This document shows positions 1 to 7,925 of a stretch of DNA of 64,000 bases, piece by piece; the first letter of the stretch is position 1, and each line of letters opens with the position of its first letter. Under the pieces are notes generated by a model. It saw only the letters and a program-made list of their open reading frames with translations, was not told the origin of the DNA and searched no databases. Both the position numbers and the translations under genes were made by a program. The DNA is from Georgenia yuyongxinii. GTDB taxonomy: Bacteria; Actinomycetota; Actinomycetes; Actinomycetales; Actinomycetaceae. Location of the stretch: positions 1,674,001-1,738,000 of the forward strand of contig NZ_CP040915.1 of assembly GCF_006352065.1 (NCBI RefSeq), written 5' to 3'.

Positions 1-654
1 TACTTGCACTCCGACGTGGACACGCTCCGCCGCGTCGAGCTCCTGCGCGAGCTGAGGCTCGGGCAGTTCGACGTGCTCGTCGGGATCAACCTGCTGCGTG
101 AGGGCCTCGACCTGCCGGAGGTGTCCCTCGTCGCGATCCTGGACGCCGACAAGGAGGGTTTCCTGCGCTCGTCCACGTCGCTGATCCAGACGATCGGCCG
201 CGCCGCCCGCAACGTGTCGGGCCAGGTGCACATGTACGCCGACACCATCACGGCGTCGATGGCGCAGGCGATCGAGGAGACCACCCGCCGGCGCGAGAAG
301 CAGGTGGCCTACAACACCGAGCACGGCATCGAGCCCACCGCCCTGCGCAAGAAGATCGCGGACGTCACCGACATGCTCGCCCGCGAGGACATCGACACCG
401 CCGAGCTGCTCGAGGGCGGCTACCGCGGCTCGGGCAAGGGTGCCGGTGCGAAGGACCGCCGTAAGGCCGGGGAGGGCGTGCGGGAGAAGCTCGCCGGTGC
501 GGCGGCGAGCGATCTCGCCGAGCTCATCCAGGACCTCTCGAGCCAGATGCACGCCGCCGCCGAGGAGCTGAAGTTCGAGCTCGCGGCGCGGCTGCGCGAC
601 GAGATCGCCGACCTGAAGAAGGAGCTGCGGCAGATGGCCGCCGCCAACTCCTGA
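1..654 (+). CDS. uvrB: UvrABC excinuclease subunit B (UvrB), 3' part only
   Basis: C-terminal 217 residues of UvrB, the DNA-loading helicase-like subunit of nucleotide excision repair; the start lies before the window. Visible are the last helicase motifs ([12 protein letters not shown], then QTIGRAARN with the arginine-finger region near residues 60-70), the YAD/TRRR linker, and a C-terminal UVR domain (about residues 168-210) that contacts UvrC and UvrA. It ends in TGA at 652. uvrA (13620) and uvrC (17720) lie further along on the same strand, so the three uvr genes are neighbours but do not form one operon here: the riboswitch-terC unit, the pca cluster and several minus-strand genes separate them. 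Confidence 0.97.
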   Translation, partial: YLHSDVDTLRRVELLRELRLGQFDVLVGINLLREGLDLPEVSLVAILDADKEGFLRSSTSLIQTIGRAARNVSGQVHMYADTITASMAQAIEETTRRREKQVAYNTEHGIEPTALRKKIADVTDMLAREDIDTAELLEGGYRGSGKGAGAKDRRKAGEGVREKLAGAAASDLAELIQDLSSQMHAAAEELKFELAARLRDEIADLKKELRQMAAANS

Positions 655-772
655 CCGGAGTCCAGTCTGATGACGCGGGTGCCGGTCTGCGGGGGATGTC
701 CGGATCTGCGACTTCGGTCACCACGCCGGGTCGGGGTATCGCGGCGGCCCCGTCCGTGCCGTATTGTGCTGG

Positions 773-925
773 CAGCGGAGGGGAGTATTCCCCCAACAGT
801 GGTGCCGTCATCACGGTGGGTGACGCAGCTCGCTCGGTACCACCGGCCCGGACCATGGCGGTCATCCACCCCAGGTACCGGTGGATCGTCCCGCCCGCCC
901 TGGCGGAAGAGACCTCCGGTACTCG
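773..925 (+). ncRNA. yybP-ykoY (Mn2+) riboswitch aptamer
   Basis: The leader of terC carries the signature of the yybP-ykoY manganese riboswitch: a P1 stem formed by CGGAGG (776-781) and CCTCCG (913-918), directly followed on the 5' side by GGAGTA (782-787), a GTCATCACGG loop (807-816), and GAGAC (910-914) running into the 3' strand of P1. These are the conserved blocks that form the Mn-binding pocket between L1 and L3. A TATTGT box at 762-767 would start transcription just before it. TerC-family exporters are classic genes under this riboswitch. Recognition is by eye; a covariance model search would settle it. Confidence 0.82.
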
Positions 926-942
926 GCCCTACGTACCGGAGG
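916..942 (+). promoter_or_regulatory. Expression platform: hairpin overlapping the terC ribosome binding site
   Basis: CCGGTAC (916-922) can pair with GTACCGG (933-939). The left arm reuses bases of the riboswitch P1 strand (913-918) and the right arm covers the first bases of the GGAGG ribosome binding site (938-942). P1 and this hairpin therefore exclude each other: P1 formed (metal bound) would free the ribosome binding site, and P1 open would hide it. This predicts an ON switch acting on translation. The pairing is seen in the sequence; the mechanism is inferred. Confidence 0.6.
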
Positions 943-949
943 AAAAGAC

Positions 950-2116
950 GTGGAAGTCCACGCAATTGGCTGGATCGCCCTCGCAGCGGTGGTCGTCGTC
1001 CTGATCACCATCGACATCGTCGGGCACGTCAGGACTCCGCACGCACCGACAATTCGCGAGGCTGCCCGCTGGACGACGTTCTACGTCTCCCTCGCCATCG
1101 TGTTCGGCCTGATCCTGTGGGCCATCTACGGCGCGCAGTATGCCGGGGAGTACTTCGCCGGGTACATCACCGAATACAGCCTCTCGGTGGACAACCTCTT
1201 CGTCTTCATCATCATCATCGGCGCCTTCCGGGTGCCGCGAGAGTTCCAGCAGAAGGTGCTCCTCTCCGGCATCATCATCGCGCTGGTTCTGCGCCTGATC
1301 TTCATCCTCGTCGGCGCCGCCGTGATCGCGAACTTCTCCTGGGTCTTCTACCTCTTCGGCGCATTCCTGCTCTACACCGCCTGGTCGCAGGCTCGCCAGG
1401 GCACCGACGCTCCGTCCGAGGAGGACGAGACCTACCACGAGAACCCCGTCGTGCGGCTGATCCGTCGTGTCATGCCGGTGACCGAAGGCTTCGTCGGCGA
1501 CAAGGTGGTGCACCGCGCCCACGGCAAGACCTTCATCACGCCGCTCCTGATCTGCATCTTCGCCCTGGGCACCGCCGACCTCATGTTTGCGGTGGACTCG
1601 ATCCCCGCGGTGTTCGGTCTGACCAAGGAGCCGTACATCGTGTTCGCGGCCAACGCGTTCGCGCTGCTCGGCCTGCGCCAGCTCTACTTCCTCATCGACG
1701 GCCTGCTCGACAAGCTCGTGTACCTCCACTACGGCCTCGCGGCCATCCTGGGGTTCATCGGCGTCAAGCTCGTCATCCACGCCCTGCACGAGAACGAGCT
1801 GCCCTTCATCAACGGCGGCCAGAACTGGGACGCTATCCCCGAGCCGACGATCATCATCTCTCTCGCGTGGATCCTGGGCGTGCTTGCGCTCGTCGTGGTC
1901 ACCAGCCTCGCCAAGAACAAGAAGGACGCCCGCCTGGCGTCCGCGGAGCGCGCCATCGCCGGAGCGCCCGCCGGCACGCAGCCCCACACCATCCCGCCGG
2001 TCGACACGACGCACCGGCCGGCGACGGACGACACCGGCGCCGGTTCCCACGCCACCGGGCCGGGGGAGACCGACCCCGCCGGCGACGACCGGACGATCGC
2101 CCACACGGCCGACTGA
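950..2116 (+). CDS. TerC/Alx-family integral membrane metal (Mn2+) exporter
   Basis: A 388-residue membrane protein of the TerC family, whose members (Alx, MntY, YceF, TerC) export or balance manganese. The GTG start at 950 is chosen over the longer open frame because GGAGG (938-942) sits 7 nt upstream and the protein then begins with a membrane segment. There are about seven to nine hydrophobic helices; the family's acidic motifs are present as EYSLSVDN (Asp about 81) and FAVDSIP (about 210). The last 80 residues are a hydrophilic, Pro/Thr/Asp-rich cytoplasmic tail. The leader holds a manganese riboswitch, so manganese export is the best-supported role. A strong hairpin terminator follows the stop, so it is a single-gene unit. 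Confidence 0.9.
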   Translation: MEVHAIGWIALAAVVVVLITIDIVGHVRTPHAPTIREAARWTTFYVSLAIVFGLILWAIYGAQYAGEYFAGYITEYSLSVDNLFVFIIIIGAFRVPREFQQKVLLSGIIIALVLRLIFILVGAAVIANFSWVFYLFGAFLLYTAWSQARQGTDAPSEEDETYHENPVVRLIRRVMPVTEGFVGDKVVHRAHGKTFITPLLICIFALGTADLMFAVDSIPAVFGLTKEPYIVFAANAFALLGLRQLYFLIDGLLDKLVYLHYGLAAILGFIGVKLVIHALHENELPFINGGQNWDAIPEPTIIISLAWILGVLALVVVTSLAKNKKDARLASAERAIAGAPAGTQPHTIPPVDTTHRPATDDTGAGSHATGPGETDPAGDDRTIAHTAD

Positions 2117-2134
2117 GCCGACAGGCCCCACCTC

Positions 2135-2177
2135 CCGGCCCGCCCCTCGCCACCGCGAGAGGCGGGCCGGCTTGCTT
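2135..2177 (+). terminator. Intrinsic terminator of terC
   Basis: A 10-bp perfect GC stem, CCGGCCCGCC (2135-2144) with GGCGGGCCGG (2161-2170), extended by an inner CTCGC/GCGAG pairing, is followed by CTTGCTT. It lies 19 nt after the terC stop. Confidence 0.75.
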
Positions 2178-2236
2178 GACGGGCAACCTCCTGGGCACCC
2201 GGCGGGGCCTGCCCCGGGCGCCCGGGTGACGGCCAG

Positions 2237-2242
2237 TAGCAT
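2237..2242 (+). promoter_or_regulatory. -10 element TAGCAT, leaderless start of the first iclR gene
   Basis: TAGCAT ends 8 nt before the GTG at 2251 and no Shine-Dalgarno sequence is visible, fitting a leaderless mRNA, which is common in actinobacteria. Confidence 0.45.
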
Positions 2243-2250
2243 CGGCGAGC

Positions 2251-3090
2251 GTGAGTACTCTCGACGACGCGGCCCGGGACGGTGGCGCCCTGCGGGACGC
2301 GGCCGACGACGCGGAGCGCGCGACTGAGATCGTCCGCTCCCTCGAGCGCGGGCTCGCGATCATCCGCGTCTTCGACGCGGAGCACCCGCGCCTGACCCTG
2401 AGCATGGCGGCGGCGCTGTCCGGCATGCCCCGTGCGGGCGCGAGACGCGCGTTGAACACCCTCGTGGAGCTGGGGTACGCCGGGCAGGACGGCCGGGACT
2501 TCTACCTGCGCCCGCGCCTCCTCGAGCTTGGCTTCGAGCTCCTGGCCGATCTGACGCTCGCGGACGTCATCACCCCACACCTGCAGGCGCTGTCCGGGAG
2601 GCTGGGGGAGTCCGCCTCCGCCTCGGTCCTCGACGGTGGCCAGATCGTCTACATCGCCCGGGTGGCGACCCGCTCCATCATGCGGGTGCACATCCGCACG
2701 GGCACCCGGTTCCCCGCCGAGTCGACGTCCATGGGCCGGGTGCTCCTCGCCTCTCGGTCCGCGGAGTGGCTCGAAGGGTTCATCTCCTCGGTGCGCGTCG
2801 AGCGTCGCTCGGCGTACACCACTACCGACACCGGCCAGCTCCGGGCCGTCCTCGCGGGGGTCCGGGAGCAGGGATTCGCCCTGGTCGACCAGGAGCTAGA
2901 GGAGGGACTGCGCTCGCTCGCCGTGCCCGTGCACGGCCGCGAAGGGCGGGTGGTTGCCGCGATCAACGTCGCCACCGCCGTCGTACCGGGCCGCGCCGAC
3001 GACATGGTGGCGCGCGTGCTCCCCGAGCTTCGCCGCGCGGCGGAGGCGATCGACGCCGATCTGCGCCCCTTCGCGCACATGGACACCTGA
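2251..3090 (+). CDS. IclR-family transcriptional regulator (PcaR/PobR type)
   Basis: A 279-residue IclR-family regulator. An N-terminal winged helix-turn-helix (about residues 28-90, with the ERGLAIIRVFD start and SMAAALSGMPRAGARRALN recognition region typical of the PcaR/PcaU/PobR branch) is followed by the effector-binding domain (TSMGRVLLA near 155-165; FALVDQELEEGL near 207-218). It stands at the head of the beta-ketoadipate cluster, 171 bp before pcaB. A second IclR gene follows pcaDC at 5809; one is probably PcaR, and the other may sense a second aromatic such as 4-hydroxybenzoate. Which is which cannot be told from the sequence. Confidence 0.9.
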   Translation: MSTLDDAARDGGALRDAADDAERATEIVRSLERGLAIIRVFDAEHPRLTLSMAAALSGMPRAGARRALNTLVELGYAGQDGRDFYLRPRLLELGFELLADLTLADVITPHLQALSGRLGESASASVLDGGQIVYIARVATRSIMRVHIRTGTRFPAESTSMGRVLLASRSAEWLEGFISSVRVERRSAYTTTDTGQLRAVLAGVREQGFALVDQELEEGLRSLAVPVHGREGRVVAAINVATAVVPGRADDMVARVLPELRRAAEAIDADLRPFAHMDT

Positions 3091-3147
3091 ACCGCACGGA
3101 CGTGAGCGGGTCGCGGCCCCGGTGCCTTGTCCGCCCCCCGGGTGTCG

Positions 3148-3162
3148 GTGCGTAGAGCGAAC
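3148..3162. promoter_or_regulatory. Putative PcaR/IclR operator upstream of pcaB
   Basis: On the minus strand it reads GTTCG-CTCTA-CGCAC. Both half-sites match the 15-bp PcaR site known from Pseudomonas putida (GTTCGATAATCGCAC). It lies 99 bp before the pcaB GTG and just upstream of a possible -10 (CAGAAT, about 3174). A site with the same half-sites occurs before pcaI (9301). Confidence 0.6.
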
Positions 3163-3261
3163 AGCCCTGGGGCAGAATGGGGCGAAGGTCACCCGCATCG
3201 TCGGGCCGATCAAACCGCCTTCGCGATCGCGCGGAGCGTGGACGATCCCGCGGAGGTTGCC

Positions 3262-4608
3262 GTGTTCGACGACGAGCTGTTCGGCTACGGTCCCGGCGGC
3301 GCGGATGCCGACCACCGCGTCGTGGTCGACGACGCCGCCGTCGTCGCCGCCATGCTGCGCGCCGAGGTGGCCCTGCTCCGTGCGCTGCAGACCTGCGGCG
3401 TGGTGCCCGATGCCGACGGCGGCCCGGCCCTCGCCCTGGCGGAGGCGGCCGCGCGGCTCACGATCGACGTGGCGGACCTCGGCCTGCGCGCCCGGGGTGC
3501 CGGCAACCCCGTCGTGCCGCTCGTGAAGACCCTCCTGGTCGCGGTGCCCGAGGACGCCCGACCCTGGGTGCACTACGGCGCCACCAGCCAGGACATCGTG
3601 GACACCGCGCTCATGCTGCTCGCCCGGGACGTCTCGGCCGTCGTCGCCGCGGACCTGCGGGCGGCCACCGAGGCCGCAGCCGCGCTTGCGGCAGACCACC
3701 GCGGCACCGTGATGGCCGGGCGGACCCTCGGCCAGGTGGCCGTGCCGACCACCTTCGGTCTCAAGGCCGCCGGCTGGGCCGCCGGGCTGGCGGCAGCCGC
3801 GGCCGACGTCGAGCGGGTGAAGAGCCGGCTCGCCGTGCAGCTGGCCGGCGCGGCGGGCACCCTGGCCGTCTACGGTGCCAAAGCGTCCGACGTCGTCGCC
3901 GCCTTCGCGGCCGAGCTGGGCCTGGCCGTGCCCGCGGGCCCCTGGCACACGGAACGTTCCCGCGTGCGCGAGCTCGCGGGCGCGTTCGCCGGGGCCGTCG
4001 CCGCACCCGGCAAGGTCGCGACCGACGTCGTCCTCATGGCCATGAGCGAGGTGGGTGAGCTGCGTGAGGGCGGCGGCCCCGGGCACGGCGGGTCCTCGGC
4101 GATGCCGCACAAGCAGAACCCGGTGACCTCCGTGCTGCTGCGGGCGGCGGCGGTGCGCGCACCCGGCCTCCTCGGCACCGTCCACGCCGCCGCGCTGCAA
4201 GAGCACGAGCGTGCCGCGGGTGCCTGGCACGCGGAGTGGCAGCCCCTCGAGGAGCTCCTGCGGCTGGCCGCGGGCTCCGCCCGCCGGGTGCGCGAGCTGC
4301 TCGAGGGGCTTGACGTGGACGCGGCCAGGATGGCGGCCAACCTCGACGCCGCCCGGCCGTGGGTCATGGCCGAGGCGCTGGCCACCCGGCTGGCCCCCCG
4401 GCTGGGCCGGGCCGAGGCACAGGACCTGGTCAAGCACGCCCTCGAGGACGCCGCCCGCGACGGCGTCCCCACCGACGACGCGCTGCTCGCCGAGCTGCGG
4501 CGACACCCGGCGGCCGCGGACCTGCCGGCCGCCGCGCTCGACCCCCGCGCCGCGCTCGAGGGCGTGGACCCGCTCATCGACGCCGCACTGGCCGCCGTGC
4601 GCGGCTGA
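3262..4608 (+). CDS. pcaB: 3-carboxy-cis,cis-muconate cycloisomerase (PcaB)
   Basis: Converts beta-carboxy-cis,cis-muconate to gamma-carboxymuconolactone, the step after protocatechuate ring cleavage. At 448 residues it has the usual length of this fumarase/aspartase-superfamily enzyme. The superfamily signature GSSAMPHKQNP is near residues 277-287, and HYGATSQDIVDT near 105-116. The GTG start at 3262 is chosen because GGAGG (3252-3256) lies 5 nt before it; the open frame runs further upstream without support. It is followed after 30 nt by pcaDC, forming a pcaB-pcaDC-iclR transcription unit. The dioxygenase genes pcaH and pcaG, which usually sit just before pcaB in actinobacteria, are absent here. 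Confidence 0.95.
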   Translation: MFDDELFGYGPGGADADHRVVVDDAAVVAAMLRAEVALLRALQTCGVVPDADGGPALALAEAAARLTIDVADLGLRARGAGNPVVPLVKTLLVAVPEDARPWVHYGATSQDIVDTALMLLARDVSAVVAADLRAATEAAAALAADHRGTVMAGRTLGQVAVPTTFGLKAAGWAAGLAAAAADVERVKSRLAVQLAGAAGTLAVYGAKASDVVAAFAAELGLAVPAGPWHTERSRVRELAGAFAGAVAAPGKVATDVVLMAMSEVGELREGGGPGHGGSSAMPHKQNPVTSVLLRAAAVRAPGLLGTVHAAALQEHERAAGAWHAEWQPLEELLRLAAGSARRVRELLEGLDVDAARMAANLDAARPWVMAEALATRLAPRLGRAEAQDLVKHALEDAARDGVPTDDALLAELRRHPAAADLPAAALDPRAALEGVDPLIDAALAAVRG

Positions 4609-4638
4609 GCACCTCACCCCACGAAAGGACCTGCGCCC

Positions 4639-5808
4639 GTGGCCAGCCGCACCGCCCCGTACCTGCCCGCCCACGACATCACCGGCCCCGAGGACGCCCC
4701 GGTGGTCGTCCTCGGCTCCTCCCTCGGCACCGACCGGCACATGTGGGACGCGCAGGTGCGGCTCCTCGAGCGGCGCTACCGCGTGGTCCGATACGAGCTG
4801 CGCGGGCACGGCCGTTCCGGCGCGCCCCGGGCCGGTGCGGCGCCGACGACGATCGCGGACCTCGGTGAGGACGTCGTGCGGCTCCTGGACCACCTGGGCA
4901 TCGGCAGGGCCCACCACGTGGGCCTCTCCCTCGGCGGGATGATCGCGTTGTGGCTCGCCGAGCACCGCCCCGAGCGGGTGGGCCGGCTGGCCGTGGTGTG
5001 CAGCGCCGCCCACTCGCCCACCGAGGAGAGCTGGCTCACCAGGGCCGCGACGGTGCGCGAACAGGGGATGGGCGCCATCGTCGACGCCGTGACCGCCCGC
5101 TGGTTCACCGACACCTACGACGACGAGACCACCCGCGCCCGCCTGCGCCAGACCTTCCTGGCCGTGGACACTGAGGGGTACGCCCAGTGCTGCGAGGCGA
5201 TCGCGGGCATGGACCTGCGCCCGGACCTGTCCGCCGTCGCCGGGCCGGTGCTGGTGGTCGCCGGCCGGCAGGACACCGCGCTGCCGCCCGCCCTGGCGGA
5301 GGAGGTGGCCGCCGGCATCCGTGCCGGCGGCGCCGACGTGCGGTACGAGACCGTCGACGACGCCGCGCACATCGCCGCCGTCCAGCAGCCCGCCACGGTC
5401 ACCCGGCTCCTCCTGGACCACCTCGACGCCGACCGGCCCGGGCACGCGACCGGCATGCGGGTGCGCCGCGAGGTGCTCGGCGATGCCCACGTGGACCGCG
5501 CCCAGGAGGCCACCACCCCGCTCAACGCGGACTTCCAGGACTTCATCACCCGTTACGCCTGGGGCGACGTGTGGTCCCGGCCCGGGCTCGACCGCCGCAC
5601 CCGCAGCGCGGTCACCCTCGCCTTGCTGATGACGCTCGGCCACGACGGCGAGTTCGCCATGCACGTGCGCGCGGCGCTGCGCAACGGGCTCACCGTCGAC
5701 GAGATCCGCGAGGTGCTCCTGCACGTCGGCGTCTACGCCGGGGTGCCGGTGTCCAACCACGCCTACGCGCTCGCCACAGAGGTGCTCCGCGACGAAGGGC
5801 TGCTCTGA
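4639..5808 (+). CDS. pcaL: Fused 3-oxoadipate enol-lactonase / 4-carboxymuconolactone decarboxylase (PcaL type)
   Basis: A two-domain enzyme of 389 residues. The N-terminal alpha/beta hydrolase (PcaD, about residues 1-265) has the nucleophile elbow GLSLGGM (Ser97), an AGRQDT acid loop (about 213-218) and an AAHIAA histidine region (about 242). The C-terminal domain (about 272-389) is a carboxymuconolactone decarboxylase (PcaC), with HVRAALRNGLTVDEI and HVGVYAGVPVSNHA. In order, the decarboxylase makes the enol-lactone and the lactonase opens it to beta-ketoadipate. Such PcaD-PcaC fusions (PcaL) are known from Rhodococcus and Streptomyces. The GTG at 4639 follows GAAAGGA by about 9 nt. The stop at 5806-5808 directly abuts the next gene. 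Confidence 0.95.
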   Translation: MASRTAPYLPAHDITGPEDAPVVVLGSSLGTDRHMWDAQVRLLERRYRVVRYELRGHGRSGAPRAGAAPTTIADLGEDVVRLLDHLGIGRAHHVGLSLGGMIALWLAEHRPERVGRLAVVCSAAHSPTEESWLTRAATVREQGMGAIVDAVTARWFTDTYDDETTRARLRQTFLAVDTEGYAQCCEAIAGMDLRPDLSAVAGPVLVVAGRQDTALPPALAEEVAAGIRAGGADVRYETVDDAAHIAAVQQPATVTRLLLDHLDADRPGHATGMRVRREVLGDAHVDRAQEATTPLNADFQDFITRYAWGDVWSRPGLDRRTRSAVTLALLMTLGHDGEFAMHVRAALRNGLTVDEIREVLLHVGVYAGVPVSNHAYALATEVLRDEGLL

Positions 5809-6615
5809 GTGGCGGCCGGCACCGACCCCGACGCCCCCACGGAGGGGCTGCAGTCGCTCGGCCGGGGCCTCGCCGTCATCCGGGCGCTGGCGGCAGCCGG
5901 TGAGCCGCTCACCCTCGCGCAGGTCGCCCAGGCCACCTCGCTCAACCGGGCGGTGGCCCGCCGGGTGCTGCTCACCCTGGTCGAGGTCGGCTACGTGCTC
6001 GCCCGCGGTCGGGAGTTCAGCCTGCGGCCCCGGGTGCTGGAGCTGGGGGAGGCCTACCGCACCGCGCTGCGCCTGCCCGAGCTCGCGCTGGGTCCGATGC
6101 GCGGGCTGGTGGAGACGACCGGGCAGTCGTGCTCGATGGCGGTGCTGGACGGCGCCGACATCGTCTACGTCCAGCGCGTGCCGGGCCGGCGCATCATCGA
6201 CGCCGTCATCCACGTCGGCACCCGCCTGCCGGCCGCCGCCACCGCCATGGGACGCGTGCTCCTGGCGGCACTCGACGACGCCGAGCTCGACGCGGTGCTC
6301 GACCGGGACACGCTCGAGGGTCCGACGAGCCCGGCCATGCCCGGACGCACCGTCGAACGCGCCGCGCTGCGGGCGGCGGTCGAGGAGGTGCGCCGGAAGG
6401 GCTACTGCCGCGTCGACCAGGAGTTCGAGCGGGGCCTGACCACGCTCGCGGCGCCGGTCCGGGACGTGACCGGCGCCGTCGTCGCGGCGGTCAACCTGCC
6501 GCTGAGCACCTACACGCTGCCGGACGGGCAGGTGCCGGAGGAGCTCGTCGACGCCATTCGCGCCACGGCGGCGCAGGTCACCGAGCTGGCGGTGCGCGCC
6601 CAAGTCTCCAGGTAG
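5809..6615 (+). CDS. pcaR: IclR-family regulator of the pca genes (PcaR-like)
   Basis: A 268-residue IclR regulator starting with GTG immediately after the pcaDC stop, with no gap, so it is translationally coupled to the catabolic genes. The winged helix is at about residues 12-75 (LGRGLAVIRAL, LTLAQVAQATSLNRAVARRVL), the effector domain at 85-260 (TAMGRVLLA, CRVDQEFERGLTTLAAPV). It resembles the PcaR/PcaU branch and by position is the better candidate for PcaR. It would bind the GTTCG-N5-CGCAC sites before pcaB and pcaI. Its stop codon lies in the first copy of an 18-bp tandem array. Confidence 0.88.
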   Translation: MAAGTDPDAPTEGLQSLGRGLAVIRALAAAGEPLTLAQVAQATSLNRAVARRVLLTLVEVGYVLARGREFSLRPRVLELGEAYRTALRLPELALGPMRGLVETTGQSCSMAVLDGADIVYVQRVPGRRIIDAVIHVGTRLPAAATAMGRVLLAALDDAELDAVLDRDTLEGPTSPAMPGRTVERAALRAAVEEVRRKGYCRVDQEFERGLTTLAAPVRDVTGAVVAAVNLPLSTYTLPDGQVPEELVDAIRATAAQVTELAVRAQVSR

Positions 6616-6694
6616 CGCGAGACCTGCGAGTAGCGCGAGACCGGCGAGTAGCGCGAGACCGGCGAGTAGCGCGAGACCTGCGAGTAGCGCGAGA
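6612..6694. repeat. Tandem array, 18-bp unit, about 4.6 copies
   Basis: Unit GTAGCGCGAGACCKGCGA repeats at 6612, 6630, 6648 and 6666, with a partial copy from 6684 that runs straight into the palindromic element at 6689. Copies differ only at one T/G position. The TAG stop of the upstream regulator lies in the first unit. There are no unique spacers, so it is not a CRISPR array. Confidence 0.9.
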
Positions 6695-6744
6695 TGTCAT
6701 CTTCTCCGTGAGATGTACGTCTCACGGAGAAGATGACATCTCGC
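6689..6744. repeat. 19-bp-unit dispersed repeat, inverted-pair form (copy 1)
   Basis: Two 25-bp arms (6689-6713 and 6720-6744) are exact reverse complements around a 6-nt centre. Each arm contains the unit GAGATGTCATCTTCTCCGT. The element separates the convergent pcaR and pcaF genes, and could act as a two-way transcription stop, although no T-tract follows. Confidence 0.9.
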
Positions 6745-6752
6745 GGGTGGGG

Positions 6753-7925
6753 TTAGGCCTCCAGGACGACCGCGAGCCCCTGGCCCACGCCGATGCAGAT
6801 GGCCGCTACGCCGATGCCGCCGCCGCGGGCTTTGAGCGCGTGCGCGAGGTGGCCGATGATCCGCCCACCGGAGGCGCCCAGCGGGTGCCCGATAGCGATC
6901 GCGCCGCCGTCGACGTTGACCTTCTCCGGGTCCAGGTCCGGCCACTGCTTGAGGCAGGCGATGGACTGCGAGGCGAAGGCCTCGTTCAGCTCGACGAGGT
7001 CGACGTCGTTCCAGGTCTTCCCAGCCCGGCGCAGCGCGATGTTCGCCGCCTCGACGGGCCCGGCGCCGAACAGCTGGGGCTCCAGGGCCGAGACGCCGCG
7101 GGAGACGACGCGGGCCAGCGGCTCGCCGTCGAAGTCCTCGCCGGCGAGCAGGACGGCGGAGGCGCCGTCGGTCAGCGGTGAGGCGTTGCCGGCGGTGACC
7201 GACCCCTCCTCGACGGACCGGAACGCCGGCTTGAGCTTGCCGAGCGACTCGAGGGAGCTGTCAGGGCGGATGTTCTCGTCGCGCTCCAGGTCGACCCCGG
7301 GCACGGCGACGAACTCGGCGTCGTACCGGCCCTCGTCCCAGGCCTTCGTCGCGAGCTGGTGGCTGCGCAGCGCGAAGGCGTCCTGCTCCTCGCGCGAGAC
7401 GCGATACAGGTCGGCGAGGATCTCGGCGCCCTCACCGAGGGAGACGGTCCACTCCTTCGGCATCCGCGGGTTCACCAGGCGCCAACCGAGCGTGGTCGAC
7501 ACGAGCGTCTGATCGCCCGCGGGGAACGGCCGGTCGTTCTTGAGCACCACCCAGGGGGCGCGGGACATGGACTCCGTTCCACCGGCGAGGATCACGTCGG
7601 CGTCCCCGGTCTCGATCGCGCGTGAGCCTTGGATCACCGCCTCGACACCGGAGCCGCACAGCCGGTTGACCGTCACGCCGGGCACCGTGACGGGAACCCC
7701 GGCCAGCAGGGCGGACATGCGGGCGACGTCGCGGTTCTCCTCGCCGGCGCCGTTGGCGTTGCCGAAGATGACGTCGTCGATCCGGGCCGGGTCCAGGCCG
7801 GGGTTGCGCTCGAGCACCGCCTGGATGACGGTGGCGCCGAGGTCGTCGGGCCGCACCTTGGCCAGGGCCTTGCCGTAACGGCCGAACGGGGTGCGGACGG
7901 CGTCGTAGATGAAGCTGGCGGTCAT
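6753..7925 (-). CDS. pcaF: 3-oxoadipyl-CoA thiolase (PcaF)
   Basis: Thiolase of 390 residues that cleaves beta-ketoadipyl-CoA to succinyl-CoA and acetyl-CoA, the last step of the pathway. The acyl-accepting cysteine is Cys90 in NRLCGSGVEA; NEAFAS (about 334), GHPLGASG (about 356) and the second catalytic cysteine in CIGVGQG (about 379) are all present. The ATG at 7925 follows AGGAGG by 6 nt and overlaps the pcaJ stop (ATGA). It is the last gene of pcaI-pcaJ-pcaF, convergent with the plus-strand pca genes. Confidence 0.95.
   Translation of the reverse strand: MTASFIYDAVRTPFGRYGKALAKVRPDDLGATVIQAVLERNPGLDPARIDDVIFGNANGAGEENRDVARMSALLAGVPVTVPGVTVNRLCGSGVEAVIQGSRAIETGDADVILAGGTESMSRAPWVVLKNDRPFPAGDQTLVSTTLGWRLVNPRMPKEWTVSLGEGAEILADLYRVSREEQDAFALRSHQLATKAWDEGRYDAEFVAVPGVDLERDENIRPDSSLESLGKLKPAFRSVEEGSVTAGNASPLTDGASAVLLAGEDFDGEPLARVVSRGVSALEPQLFGAGPVEAANIALRRAGKTWNDVDLVELNEAFASQSIACLKQWPDLDPEKVNVDGGAIAIGHPLGASGGRIIGHLAHALKARGGGIGVAAICIGVGQGLAVVLEA

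Noticed and set aside
2896-6603. Open frame of over 1200 codons on the minus strand across the pca genes
   Set aside because: It is the mirror of pcaB/pcaDC/pcaR codon bias in GC-rich DNA; its translation is Gly/His/Arg-rich and has no recognisable domain.
6612-6694. CRISPR-like array
   Set aside because: Units are contiguous with no unique spacers and there are no cas genes; the same holds for 17161-17268.
6689-6744. Calling all copies of the dispersed repeat rho-independent terminators
   Set aside because: Some copies are single or direct units that cannot form a hairpin, one lies inside an operon, and none has a T-run.
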